Shown here piece after piece: positions 1 to 11,500 of a stretch of 64,000 nt of DNA (position 1 is the first letter of the stretch; every line of letters starts with the position of its first letter). The DNA is from Misgurnus anguillicaudatus (Eukaryota; Chordata; Actinopteri; Cypriniformes; Cobitidae), in NCBI RefSeq assembly GCF_027580225.2, contig NC_073341.2, positions 17,606,501 to 17,670,500 on the forward strand, given 5' to 3'. The notes under the pieces were generated by a model. The model did no database searches, was not told where the DNA came from, and saw nothing but the letters and a program-made list of their open reading frames with translations. The position numbers and the translations under genes are program-made.

Positions 1-456
1 CTGTAATAATTAGCTTTTGACAAAAAAACAGCATAAAACAATTATGTTTCATATTATAAACTTTTGGTTATGTGCACTGAAGTGAGTAAATGAGTTAAAT
101 TCTCAAGTGTGATATGGATCTTATTTACCTATTTAAATGTATAATAAAGCTTACTTGGGCATCTTACTTATGTTGTTATGCAATTTTAAAATACAACGAA
201 CATGTCTGGATGTAGAAAAAGCCTACTCTGACATCTAACAATGCCCTAATGTTGTTGAATTCAGTTTCAAAATACATGTTTGTAGAAAAAGCCTATTGTA
301 CAATGCACTGATGATTTTGTTATGCAGTTTCAAAATACAACATGAATATGTTTAAATGTAGAAAAATTTAGTCATCATCACTGTTATATCTCCGGCCCCT
401 CATTTAAGATACTTTTTATGAACTGGCCCCCACGACAAACTAATTGAATAGCCCTG
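1..456 (+). mobile_element. hAT-type transposon, right part only (copy 1)
   Basis: This is the 3' part of a hAT-like DNA transposon cut by the window edge. It ends in the terminal repeat AATTGAATAGCCCTG, directly followed by CCATAATG (457-464). The complete copy at 23791-24995 has the same right end and the same following 8 bases, which there form a target-site duplication. The two copies differ at only about one position (base 14) over 456 bases. No coding sequence is visible in this part. It was inserted into a 139-bp tandem repeat, which resumes at once on its right. Confidence 0.85.
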
Positions 457-464
457 CCATAATG

Positions 465-2905
465 ATTACACTCTGAGTCACGAGTCAAACGGTCCAACCC
501 CCGTGTCTCTACGATGTTCTGATGCGGAGATATAAGGCTTTGTTTACTCTGTTGCTAGGGTACTGTATTTGGTTGCTAGGGAAAAAATTTGCATCCCATA
601 GTGATTACACTCTGAGTCACAAGTCAAATGGTCCAACCCCCGTGTCTCTACGATGTTCTGATGCGGAGATATAAGGCTTTGTTTACTCTGTTGCTAGGGT
701 ACTGTATTTGGTTGCTAGGGAAAAAAATTGCATCCCATAGTGATTACACTCTGAGTCACGAGTCAAATGGTCCAACCCCCGTGTCTCTACAATGTTCTGA
801 TGCGGAGATATAAGGCTTTGTTTACTCTGTTGCTAGGGTACTGTATTTGGTTGCTAGGGAAAAAATTGGCATCCCATAGTGATTACACGCCGAGTCATGA
901 GTCAAACGGTCCAACCCCCGTGTCTCTACGATGTTCTGATGCCGAGATATAAGGCTTTGTTTACTCTGTTGCTAGGGTACTGTATTTGGTTGCTAGGGAA
1001 AAAATTGGCATCCCATAGTGATTACACTCTGAGTCACGAGTCAAATGGTCCAACACCCGTGTTTCTACGATGTTCTGATGCGGAGATATAAGGCTTTGTT
1101 TACTCTGTTGCTAGGGTACTGTATTTGGTTGCTAGGGAAAAAATTGGCATCCCATAATGATTACACTCTGAGTCACGAGTCAAACGGTCCAACCCCCGTG
1201 TCTCTACGATGTTCTGATGCGGAGATATAAGGCTTTGTTTACTCTGTTGCTAGGGTACTGTATTTGGTTGCTAGGGAAAAAATGGGCATCCCATAATGAT
1301 AACACTCTGAGTCATGAGTCAAACGGTCCAACCCCCGTGTCTCTACGATGTTCTGATGCGGAGATATAAGGCTTTGTTTACTCTGTTGCTAGGGTACTGT
1401 ATTTGGTTGTAAGGGGAAAAAATTGGCATCCCATAATGATTACACTCTGAGTCACGAGTCAAACGGTCCAACCCCCGTGTCTCTACGATGTTCTGATGCG
1501 GAGATATAAGGCTTTGTTTACTCTGTTGCTAGGGTACTGTATTTGGTTGCTAGGGAAAAAATGGGCATCCCATAATGATTACACTCTGAGTCATGAGTCA
1601 AACGGTCCAACCCCCGTGTCTCTACGATGTTCTGATGCGAAGATATAAGGCTTTGTTTTCTCTGTTGCTAGGGTACTGTATTTGGTTGCTAGGGAAAAAA
1701 CTGGCATCCCATAGTGATTACACGCTGAGTCACAAGTCAAACGGTCCAACCCCCGTGTCTCTACGATGTTCTGATGCGGAGATATAAGGCTTTGAATACT
1801 CTGTTGCTAGGGTACTGTATTTGGTTGCTAGGGAAAAAATTGGCATCCCATAATGATTACACTCCGAGTCACGAGTCAAACGGTCCAACCCCGTGTCTCT
1901 ACGATGTTCTGATGCGGAGATATAAGGCTTTGTTTACTCTGTTGCTAGGGAGCTGTATTTGGTTGCTAGGGAAAAAAATTGGCATCCCATAATGATTACA
2001 CTCCGAGTCACGAGTCAAACGGTCCAACCCCCTTGTCTCTACGATGTTCTGATGCGGAGATATAAGGCTTTGTTTACTCTGTTGCTAGGGTACTGTATTT
2101 GGTTGCTAGGGGAAAAAATTGCATCCCATAGTGATTACACTCTGAGTCACAAGTCAAATGGTCCAACCCCCGTGTCTCTACGATGTTCAGATGCGGAGAT
2201 ATAATGCTTTGTTTACTCTGTTGCTAGGGTACTGTATTTGGTTGCTAGGGAAAAAAATTGCATCCCATAGTGATTACACTCTGAGTCACAAGTCAAATGG
2301 TCCAACCCCCGTGTCACTACGATGTTCTGATGCGGAGATATAAGGCTTTGTTTACTCTGTTGCTAGGGTACTGTATTTGGGTGCTAGGGAAAAAATTGGC
2401 ATCCCATAGTGATTACACGCCGAGTCATGAGTCAAACGGTCCAACCCCCGTGTCTCTACGATGTTCTGATGCCGAGATATAAGGCTTTGTTTACTCTGTT
2501 GCTAGGGTACTGTATTTGGTTGCTAGGGAAAAAATTGGCATCCCATAGTGATTACACTCTGAGTCACGAGTCAAACGGTCCAACCCCCGTGTCTCTACGA
2601 TGTTCTGATGCTGAGATATAAGGCTTTGTTTACTCTGTTGCTAGGGTACTGTATTTGGTTGCTAGGGAAAAATTGGCAACCCATAATGATTACACTCTGA
2701 CTCACGACTCAAACGGTCCAACCCCCGTGTCTCTCCGAGGTTCTGATGAGGAGATATAAGTCTTTGTTTACTCTGTTGGTAGGGTACTGTATTTGGTTGC
2801 TAGGGAAAAAATTGGCATCCCATAATGATTACACTCTGAGTCACAAGTCAAATGGTCCAACCCCCGTGTCTCTACGATGTTCAGATGCCGAGATATAACT
2901 GTTTG
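465..2905 (+). repeat. 139-bp tandem array, type I, about 17 units
   Basis: The unit is 139 bp and runs through ATATAAGGCTTTGTTTACTC, then GTTGCTAGGG twice about 20 bases apart, then GGCATCCCATA, then the CGAGTCAAACGGTCCAACCC block. Units differ by scattered substitutions and 1-base changes in the A-run. Because 139 is one more than a multiple of three and stops are few, each unit gives a short overlapping open frame in rotating phase. These are not genes. This type I unit carries ACTGTATTTGG where the type II unit in the modules at 5773-11683 has ACTAAGTTTGG. Confidence 0.95.
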
Positions 2906-3650
2906 AATTTTGTGTTGCTAGGGTGCTCAAAAGTGGTTGCTAGGGGCGTGGCTTATACCTATGTAAGTATCCTGAGAGACTGATTGGATGTCTGAGTAAA
3001 ATGAGTCCACCCCCATGTCTCTATGACACTGTGGTGCAAAGATATCCATCTGGGCATTTTATAATGGCAGTCTATGGGAGATGTTGCTAGGGTGCCCAAA
3101 ATTGTTGCTAGGGGCGTGGCTTAATAGCTCTGGGATGATCCTGAGAGACTGATTGGATGCCCGAGTAAAATGAGCCCACCCACTTATCTCTACGACACTG
3201 TAAAGCAAAGATATCCATCTGGAACTGTTTTGTTCCCTTATATGGGCATGTTTCCTGCCCCATTATAAGTCAATGGGAATTTTCGGGTGCCTCTTACACC
3301 CCAGGGGTACAACTTACACCCCATTGTGATCTATGTTCTTACAGAGTCTACCACCCTCTTCAAATGTTGTAACCCACATGTTTCTATAAAATCCTCGAGC
3401 GGAGCTATGACCCGTCAAAGTAGGGCGCAATGTTAAGTCAATGGGATTTTTCGGGTGGTTTTTCGCCCCCCTTTCGGAAATCCTGCACCCGATCGCTTAT
3501 AAAAGTCATAGCAGACGTGTCCTCAACAAGCCGGTCGTTTTGAGCCCTATTTCATTGGTCTACGACAAACCGTGCGGGACGAGTTACGCGCCGAAAAAGT
3601 GTCCAGATATAAGAATAAATAAATAAATAATAATAAGTATGAGCAATAGT
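2906..3650 (+). repeat. Module tail, A lineage
   Basis: Single-copy tail that follows the tandem core in A-lineage modules. It opens with a diverged half unit (GTTGCTAGGGTGCTC), then two related blocks containing GACTGATTGGATG and AAAATGAGYCCACCC. Next come the ACACCCCAGGGGTACA block and TCAATGGGATTTTTCGGGTG, then ACGAGTTACGCGCCGAAAAA and an AT-rich run. The same order recurs at about 17216-17930, 19510-20225, 22010-22730, 27440-28160 and, split by a transposon, 29590-32640. No coding potential is evident. Confidence 0.85.
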
Positions 3651-3653
3651 AAT

Positions 3654-3737
3654 AGTGATGCTTTGCATAAATGCAAGCACCACTAATAAGTATGGGGAAT
3701 AATAATAGTGATGCTTTGCATAAATGCAAGCACCACT
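3654..3737 (+). repeat. Two A-type 3' hairpins before a CTAG junction
   Basis: Two imperfect hairpins (3654-3684 and 3707-3737), each pairing AGTGATGCTTTGCAT with ATGCAAGCACCACT, lie in AT-rich sequence. The right arm GCAAGCACCACT is the reverse complement of AGTGGTGCTTGC found near the 5' end of A-lineage modules (for example about 17976-17990). A hairpin close to the 3' end is typical of rolling-circle transposons. The module ends at CTAG (3747-3750). Confidence 0.65.
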
Positions 3738-3814
3738 AATAACTAGATGAGGTTAAAGTTTGTGAACAAACTTTATGTTGGCTTGAGAAAGCCTAGTCTG
3801 AGAGTAATAGATGG

Positions 3815-4690
3815 AGCTGCAGTTGGGGCAGTTAAGTTAGTTGGGGCAGATGGGTTAGTTGGGGCAGAATTGGGCAGTTGGGGCAGAATGGGGCATTTGT
3901 GGCAGATGGGGGATTTAGGGTAGTTGGGGCATTTGGGGTAGAATTGTATAAATGGCGCAGACGTGTCAATATGTGCAGAAGGGGCATTTAGAGAAGTTGG
4001 TGCATTTAGAGCAGTTGGGGCAGAATGGGGCAGATGAGGCATTTAGGGCAATTTGGGCAGAATGGGGCATTTAGGGCAGATGGGGCATTTAGGGCAGATG
4101 GGGCATTTAGGGCAGATGGGGCATTTAGGGCAGAATGGGGCAGATGAGGCAGTTTGGGCATTTTAGGCATTTAGGGCAGTTTGGTCAGATTTGGGATTAT
4201 GGGGCATTTTGGGCAGATGGGGCATTTAGGGCAGTTGGGGCATTTAGGGCAGTTGGGGCATTTGGGGCAGAATGGGGCAGATGAGGCAGTTGGGGCATTT
4301 AGGGCAGTTGGGGCATTTAGGGCAGAATGGGGCAGATGGGGCATTTAGGGCAGATGGGGCATTTAGGGCAGTTGGGGCAGAATGGGGCAGTTGGGCAGAA
4401 TTGGGTAGTTGGGGCAGACGGGGCATTTGGGGCAGATGGGGCATTTAGGGCAGTTGGGGCAGAATTGGGTGGTTGGGGCAGGTGGGGCATTTAGGGTAGT
4501 TGGGGCATTTGGGGCAGAATTGGGTAGTTGGGGCAGAATTGGGTAGTTGGGGCAGACGGGGCATTTGGGGCAGATGAGGCATTTGGAGCAGAATTGGCCA
4601 GTTGGGGCAAAATGGGGCGGTTAGGTTATTTGAGGCATTTGGGGCAGAATGGGGCAGATGGGGCATTTAGGGCAGTTGGGACATTTATGT
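3815..4690 (+). repeat. G-rich minisatellite with G-quadruplex potential
   Basis: Irregular tandem array of about 15-18-base units such as GGGGCATTTAGGGCAGTT and GGGGCAGAATGGGGCAGAT. The plus strand carries GGG or GGGG runs every 4-8 bases for almost 900 bases, so it could form many G-quadruplexes; the minus strand is the C-rich partner. Open frames across it are proline-rich artefacts. Confidence 0.9.
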
Positions 4691-4784
4691 GTGTGTTTGT
4701 GTGAGTATGATTGGGTGTGTAATATTGTGTTTGTGTGTGTAATTTTGTGGTTGTGTGTCTGTGTGTGTGTGTGGTTGTGTGTGG

Positions 4785-4828
<44 letters not shown>

Positions 4829-4941
4829 GTGAGTCTGTGTTGTTGTGGACGTATGTTATATATAATTTTGTGTTTGTGTGTGTAATTGTGTGTCTGTGTG
4901 TAGTTGTGTGTGGTTTTGTGTCTGTGTCTGTGTGTGATTGT

Positions 4942-5007
<66 letters not shown>

Positions 5008-5114
5008 ATGTCTGTGTTTTTGTGACAGTATGTTATATATAATTTTGTGTTAGTGTGTGTAATTGTGTGTCTGTGTGTAGTTGTGTGTCTGTGTGTGGTT
5101 GTGTGTCTGTGTGT

Positions 5115-5212
<98 letters not shown>

Positions 5213-5333
5213 GTGCATGTCTGTTTTTGTGACAGTATGTTATATATATAATTTTGTGTTTGTGTGTGTAATTGTGTGTCTGTGTGTAGTTGTGTGTCTG
5301 TGTGTAGTTGTGTGTGATTGTGTGTCTGTGTGG

Positions 5334-5373
<40 letters not shown>

Positions 5374-5385
5374 TTGTGTTTGTCT
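4690..5385 (+). repeat. Long GT (TG) microsatellite with higher-order repeat
   Basis: Four long GT runs (longest about 5107-5205) are separated by a repeated spacer containing GTATGTTATATATAATTTTG at about 4850, 5026 and 5234, followed by variants of GTAATTGTGTGTCTGTGTG. The array has therefore grown by duplication of a block of about 175-210 bases, not only by dinucleotide slippage. Alternating purine-pyrimidine sequence of this length can adopt Z-DNA. Confidence 0.95.
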
Positions 5386-5772
5386 GTCCTATTGAGTGAG
5401 TTTTGTGAGACAGAGATAGACTGAGAGAGGTTGAGAGATGATGTAATGTATTTGTATGAATGAGAGTTGACAGTTAGAATTTGAAAATAAACACTCAGCC
5501 TAAACATTCTATGAATGTAAGTCTATGGGACTTTTTTGGGATGTTTGATCGGACGGTTTAGGAGAACCGTAAGTCCGATCCCTTAGAAAAGATATAGCAA
5601 CTCAAGTCAGATCAGACTGAAGGTCTGTGCAAAGTTTGGTGGCTGTAGCTTGAAAGCTCTAGGAGGAGTTAGAGTTAGAAATTTTAGTCTCAGAAGAAAT
5701 TGAAGAATAATAAAAAAAAAGTTTAAGTGCAAGAACAGTATGTTGGCTTTCTCAGGCCAACATAATAACTAG

Positions 5773-8582
5773 ATATTAACGTTTGAGGACAAACTTTATG
5801 TTGGCTTGAAAAAGTGTAGCCGGAACGTTTAAAACGGTTTGACAGAAGTTTAGTTTAGTAGGCTATCCGGCTGTTAGTATGTTTAAGTATGATGTTAGCA
5901 TGATTAGCATGATGTTAGCATGATTAGCACAAAGCTAGCATGAAGCTAACATGATTAGCATGAAGCTAACATTTATTCTGTTGCTAGGGTACTAAGTTTG
6001 GTTGTTAAGGAGAAAATTGGTATCCCATAATGATCACCCTTCAAGCCACAAGTAAAACGGTCCCACCCCTTGTCTCTATGATGTTCTAAAGCAGAGATAA
6101 TAGGCTTTGTTTATTCCGTTGCTAGGGTACTAAGTTTGGTTGCTAAGGAGAAAATTGGCATCCCATAATGATCACCCTTCAAGCCACAAGTAAAACGGTC
6201 CAACCCCCGTGTCTCTATGATGTTCTGAAGCAGAGATATAAGGCTTTGTTTATTCCGTTGCTAGGGTACTAAGTTTGGTTGCTAAGGAGAAAATTGGCAT
6301 CCCATAATGATCACCCTTCAAGCCACAAGTAAAACGGTCCAACCCCCGTGTCTCTAAGATGTTCTGAAGCGGAGATATAAGGCTTTGTTTATTCCGTTGC
6401 TAGGGTACTAAGTTTGGTTGCTAGGCAGAAAATTGGTATCCCATAATGATCAACCTTCAAGCCACAAGTAAAACGGTCCAACCCCCGTGTCTCTATGATG
6501 TTCTGAAGCAGAGATATAAGGCTTTGTTTATTCCGTTGCTAGGGTAATAAGTTTGGTTGCTAGGGAGAAAATTGGCATCCCATAATGATTAACCTTCAAG
6601 CCACAAGTAAAACGGTCCAACCCCCGTGTCTCTAAGATGTTCTGAAGCAGCGATATAAGGCTTTGTTTATTCCGTTGCTAGGGTACTAAGTTTGGTTGCT
6701 AAGGAGAAAATTGGCATCCCATAATGATCACCCTTCAAGCCACAAGTAAAATGGTCCAACCCCCGTGTCTCTATGATGTTCTGAAGCGGAGATATAAGGC
6801 TTTGTTTATTCTGTTGCTAGGGTACTAAGTTTGGTTGCTAGGCAGAAAATTGGCATCCCATAATGATCAACCTTCAAGCCACAAGTAAAACGGTCCAACC
6901 CCTGTGTCTCTATGATGTTCTGAAGCAGAGATATAAGGCTTTGTTTATTCCGTTGCTAGGGTACTAAGTTTGGTTGCTAGGGAAAAAATTGGCATCCCAT
7001 AATGTTCAACGTTCAAGCCACAAGTAAAACGGTCCAACCCCTGTGTCTCTATGATGTTCTGAAGCAGAGATATAAGGCTTTGTTTATTCCGTTGCTAGGG
7101 TACTAAGTTTGGTTGCTAAGGAGAAAATTGGCATCCCATAATGATCACCCTTCAAGCCACAAGTAAAATGGTCCAGCCCCCGTGTCTCTATGATGTTCTG
7201 AAGCGGAGATATAAGGCTTTGTTTATTCTGTTGCTAGGGTACTAAGTTTGGTTGCTAGGCAGAAAATTGGCATCCCATAATGATCAACCTTCAAGCCACA
7301 AGTAAAACGGTCCAACCCCTGTGTCTCTAAGATGTTCTGAAGCAGAGATATAAGGCTTTGTTTATTCCGTTGCTAGGGTACTAAGTTTGGTTGCTAAGGA
7401 GAAAATTGGCATCCCATAATGATCACCCTTCAAGCCACAAGTAAAATGGTCCAGCCCCCGTGTCTCTATGATGTTCTGAAGCGGAGATATAAGGCTTTGT
7501 TTATTCTGTTGCTAGGGTACTAAGTTTGGTTGCTAGGCAGAAAATTGGCATCCCATAATGATCACCCTTCAAGCCACAAGTAAAACGGTCCAACCCCCGT
7601 GTCTCTATGATGTTCTGAAGCAGAGATATAAGGATTTGTTTGTTCTGTTGCTAGGGTGCTCATATTTGGTTGCTAGGGGCGTGGCTTAATAACTCTATAA
7701 GAATACTAAGGGACTGATTGGATGCCTGAGTAAAATGAGCCCACCCCCATGTCTCTATGACAGTGTGATGCAAAGATATCCATCTGGGCATTTTATAATG
7801 GCAGTCTATGGGAGATGTTGCTAGGGTACCCAAAATTGTTGCTAGGGGCGTGGCTTAATAGCTTTGTAGAGATACTGGAAGACTGATTGGATGCCTGAGT
7901 AAAATGAGCCCACCCCCATGTCTCTACGACACTCCAGAATGAAGATATTCCATCTGGGACGTTTTTATTCCCTTATATGGGCGTGTTTCCTGCCCCATTA
8001 TAAGTCAATGGGGAAATTTGGGTGCCTCTTACACCCCAGGGGTACAGCTTACACCCCATTGTGATGTATCTTCCTACACAGCCTGCCAGCCTCTTCAACT
8101 GTGATAAGCCACAAGTTTCTACAAATTTCTCGTTCGCAGCTATGACCCGTCAAAGTTGGTCGTAATGTTAAGTCAATGGAAATTTTGGGGTGTTTGAGCG
8201 CCCCGTTTAGGAATTCGGTAGGTCCCATCAGTTAGAAAAGTCATAGCATAAATCTACGTACCAGTCTTAAAAGTTTTGTAAAGTTTTGTGGGTGTAGCTT
8301 GAAAGCTCTAGGAGGAGTTACAGTCAGAAAAAGTGGGGATCAGAAGAAGAATAATAATAAGATTAAGATGAATAACAGTATGTTGGCTTTTTCAAGCCAA
8401 CATAATAATAATATCCCTGAGCAATAGTAATAGTGATGCTTTGCATAAATGCAAGCACCACTAATAATAATAATATCCCTGAGCAATAGTAATAGTGATG
8501 CTTTGCATAAATGCAAGCACCACTAATAAGTTTAATAGCAATAACAATATATTGGCTTTTTCAAAGCCAACATAATAACTAG
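5773..8582 (+). mobile_element. B-lineage module 2, putative Helitron-like element
   Basis: It starts after CTAG with ATATTAACGTTTGAGGAC, then CAAACTTTATGTTGGCTTG. A short run of TTAGCATGA repeats (5875-5970) leads into about 12 type II 139-bp units (5972-7650), which carry ACTAAGTTTGG and CAAGCCACAAGTAAAACGG. The B tail (7650-8350) contains GGTGTTTGAGCGCCCC and GTAGCTTGAAAGCTCTAGG. Four hairpins follow: B (8379-8404), A (8432-8462), A (8494-8524) and B (8548-8574). CTAG closes it at 8579-8582. Confidence 0.6.
5972..7650 (+). repeat. 139-bp tandem array, type II, about 12 units
   Basis: Same 139-bp period as type I but with diagnostic differences: ACTAAGTTTGG for ACTGTATTTGG, TTATTCCGTTGC for TTACTCTGTTGC, and TTCAAGCCACAAGTAAAACG for the CGAGTCAAACG segment. 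A two-unit (278-bp) higher-order period is visible: the rare variant ATGGTCCAGCCCC occurs at about 7168 and 7446. Confidence 0.93.
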
Positions 8583-11500
8583 ATATTAAAGTTTGAGGAC
8601 AAACTTTATGTTGGCTTGAAAAAGTGTAGCCGGAACGTTTAAAACGGTTTGACAGAAGTTTAGTTTAGTAGGCTATCCGGCTGTTAGTATGTTTAAGTAT
8701 GATGTTAGCATGATTAGCATGAAGCTAGCATGATGTAAGCATGATTAGCATGAAGCTAGCATGATGCTAGCATGATTAGCATAAAGCTAGCATGATGTTA
8801 GCATGATTAGCATGATGTTAGCATGATTAGCACAAAGCTAGCATGAAGCTAACATGATTAGCATGAAGCTAACATTTATTCTGTTGCTAGGGTACTAAGT
8901 TTGGTTGCTAGGGAGAAAATTGGCATCCCATAATGATTAACCTTCAAGCCACAAGTAAAACGGTCCAACCCCCGTGTCTCTAAGATGTTCTGAAGCGGAG
9001 ATATAAGGCTTTGTTTATTCCGTTGCTAGGGTACTAAGTTTGGTTGCTAAGGAGAAAATTGGTATCCCATAATGATCACCCTTCAAGCCACAAGAAAAAC
9101 GGTCCCACCCCCGTGTCTCTAAGATGTTCTGAAGCGAAGATATAAGGCTTTGTTTATTCTGTTGCTAGGGTACTAAGTTTGGTTGCTAGGGAGAAAATTG
9201 GCATCCCATAATGATCACCCTTCAAGCCACAAGTAAAACGGTCCAACCCTCGTGTCTCTATGATGTTCTGAAGCAGAGATATAAGGCTTTGTTTATTCCG
9301 TTGCTAGGGTACTAAGTTTGGTTGCTAGGGAGAAAATTGGCATCCCATAATGATCACCCTTCAAGCCACAAGTAAAACGGTCCAACCCCCGTGTCTCTAA
9401 GATGTTCTGAAGCGGAGATATAAGGCTTTGTTTATTCCGTTGCTAGGGTACTAAGTTTGGTTGCTAGGGAGAAAATTGGCATCCCATAATGATCACCCTT
9501 CAAGCCACAAGTAAAACGGTCCAACCCCCGTGTCTCTATGATGTTCTGATGCGGAGATATAAGGCTTTGTTTATTCCGTTGCTAGGGTACTAAGTTTGGT
9601 TGCTAGGGAGAAAATTGGCATCCCATAATGATCACACTTCAAGTCAAAAGTAAAACGGTCCAACCCCCGTGTCTCTATGATGTTCTGAAGCGGAGATATA
9701 AGGCTTTGTTTATTCCGTTGCTAGGGTACTAAGTTTGGTTGCTAGGGAGAAAATTGGCATCCCATAATGATCACCCTTCAAGCCACAAGTAAAACGGTCC
9801 AACCCCCGTGTCTCTAAGATGTTCTAAAGCGGAGATATAAGGCTTTGTTTATTCCGTTGCTAGGGTACTAAGTTTGGTTGCTAAGGAGAAAATTGGTATC
9901 CCATAATGATCACCCTTCAAGCCACAAGAAAAACGGTCCCACCCCCGTGTCTCTAAGATGTTCTGAAGCGAAGATATAAGGCTTTGTTTATTCTGTTGCT
10001 AGGGTACTAAGTTTGGTTGCTAGGGAGAAAATTGGCATCCCATAATGATCACCCTTCAAGCCACAAGTAAAACGGTCCAACCCTCGTGTCTCTATGATGT
10101 TCTGAAGCAGAGATATAAGGCTTTGTTTATTCCGTTGCTAGGGTACTAAGTTTGGTTGCTAGGGAGAAAATTGGCATCCCATAATGATCACCCTTCAAGC
10201 CACAAGTAAAACGGTCCAACCCCCGTGTCTCTAAGATGTTCTGAAGCGGAGATATAAGGCTTTGTTTATTCCGTTGCTAGGGTACTAAGTTTGGTTGCTA
10301 GGGAGAAAATTGGCATCCCATAATGATCACCCTTCAAGCCACAAGTAAAACGGTCCAACCCCCGTGTCTCTATGATGTTCTGATGCGGAGATATAAGGCT
10401 TTGTTTATTCCGTTGCTAGGGTACTAAGTTTGGTTGCTAGGGAGAAAATTGGCATCCCATAATGATCACACTTCAAGTCAAAAGTAAAACGGTCCCACCC
10501 TCCGTTCTCTATGATGTTCTGAAGCGGAGATATAAGGCTTTGTTTATTCCGTTGCTAGGGTACTAAGTTTGGTTGCTAGGGAGAAAATTGGCATCCCATA
10601 ATGATCACCCTTCAAGCCACAAGTAAAACGGTCCAACCCCCGTGTCTCTAAGATGTTCTGAAGCGGAGATATAAGGCTTTGTTTATTCCGTTGCTAGGGT
10701 ACTAAGTTTGGTTGCTAGGGAGAAAATTGGCATCCCATAATGATCACCCTTCAAGCCACAAGTAAAACGGTCCAACCCCCGTGTCTCTATGATGTTCTGA
10801 AGCGGAGATATAAGGCTTTGTTTATTCCGTTGCTAGGGTACTAAGTTTGGTTGCTAGGGAGAAAATGTGCATCCCATAATGATCACCCTTCAAGCCACAA
10901 GTCAAACGGTCCAACCCCCGTGTCTCTACGATGTTCGGATGCCGAGATATAACTGTTTGAATTTTATGTTGCTAGGGTGCTAAAAAGTGGTTGCTAGGGG
11001 CGTGGCTTAATAACTCTGTAAGAATCCTGAGAGACTGATTGGATGCCTGAGTAAAATGAGCCCACCCCCATGTCTCTATGACAGTGTGATGCAAAGATAT
11101 CCATCTGGGCATTTTATAATGGGAGTCCATGGGAGATGTTTCTAAGGTGCCCAAAATGGTTGCTAGGGGAGTAGCTTAATAGCTTTGGAGAGATCATGAA
11201 AGACTGATTGGATGCCTGAGTAAAATGAGCCCACCCCCATGTCTCTACGACACTCTAGAATGAAGATATTCCTTCTGGGATGTTTTTATTTCCCTTATAT
11301 GGGCGTGTTTCCTGCCCCATTATAAGTCAATGGGGAAATTTGGGGGCCTCTTACACCCCAGGGGTACAGCTTACACCCCTATGTGATGCATGTTCTTACA
11401 GAGCCTGCCAGCCTCTTCAACTGTGATAAGCTACAAGTTTCTACAAATTTTTCGTTCGCAGCTATGACCCGTCAAAGTTGGTCGTAATGTTAAGTCAATG

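Larger units (their letters stand above)
1..3687 (+). repeat. Segmental duplication, copy 1 (partner 24540-28226)
   Basis: The block is collinear with 24540-28226 at a constant offset of 24539, with no net insertion or deletion. It covers the hAT right end, the 139-bp array and the module tail. The hAT part and the tail look almost identical; differences concentrate in individual 139-bp units (about 570-640, 2110-2310 and 2690-2790). The left limit lies outside the window. The right limit lies just after the first 3' hairpin, where the two copies diverge. Confidence 0.9.
3751..5772 (+). mobile_element. B-lineage module 1 (G-rich and GT core), putative Helitron-like element
   Basis: It starts right after CTAG with ATGAGGTTAAAGTTTG, a short palindrome (AAAGTTTG ... 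CAAACTTT) and ATGTTGGCTTGAGAAAG. The core is unlike the other modules: a G-rich minisatellite (3815-4690) and a long GT array (4690-5385). The tail (5480-5720) carries AAAGATATAGCA and GTAGCTTGAAAGCTCTAGG, as other B modules do. It ends with a hairpin at 5739-5764 (arms TATGTTGGC and GCCAACATA) and CTAG at 5769-5772. No protein is encoded. Assignment to Helitron-like elements rests on structure only. Confidence 0.55.

Noticed and set aside
465..2905. Many overlapping 60-70-residue plus-strand open frames with nearly the same protein (also in the other 139-bp arrays)
   Set aside because: They follow from the 139-bp repeat itself: the period is one more than a multiple of three, so each unit is open in a shifting frame. 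There is no start context, splice signal or unit-independent coding pattern.
4626..5507. 293-codon minus-strand frame rich in Thr-His
   Set aside because: It is the GT array read on the other strand, fused to the G-rich minisatellite; pure low complexity.
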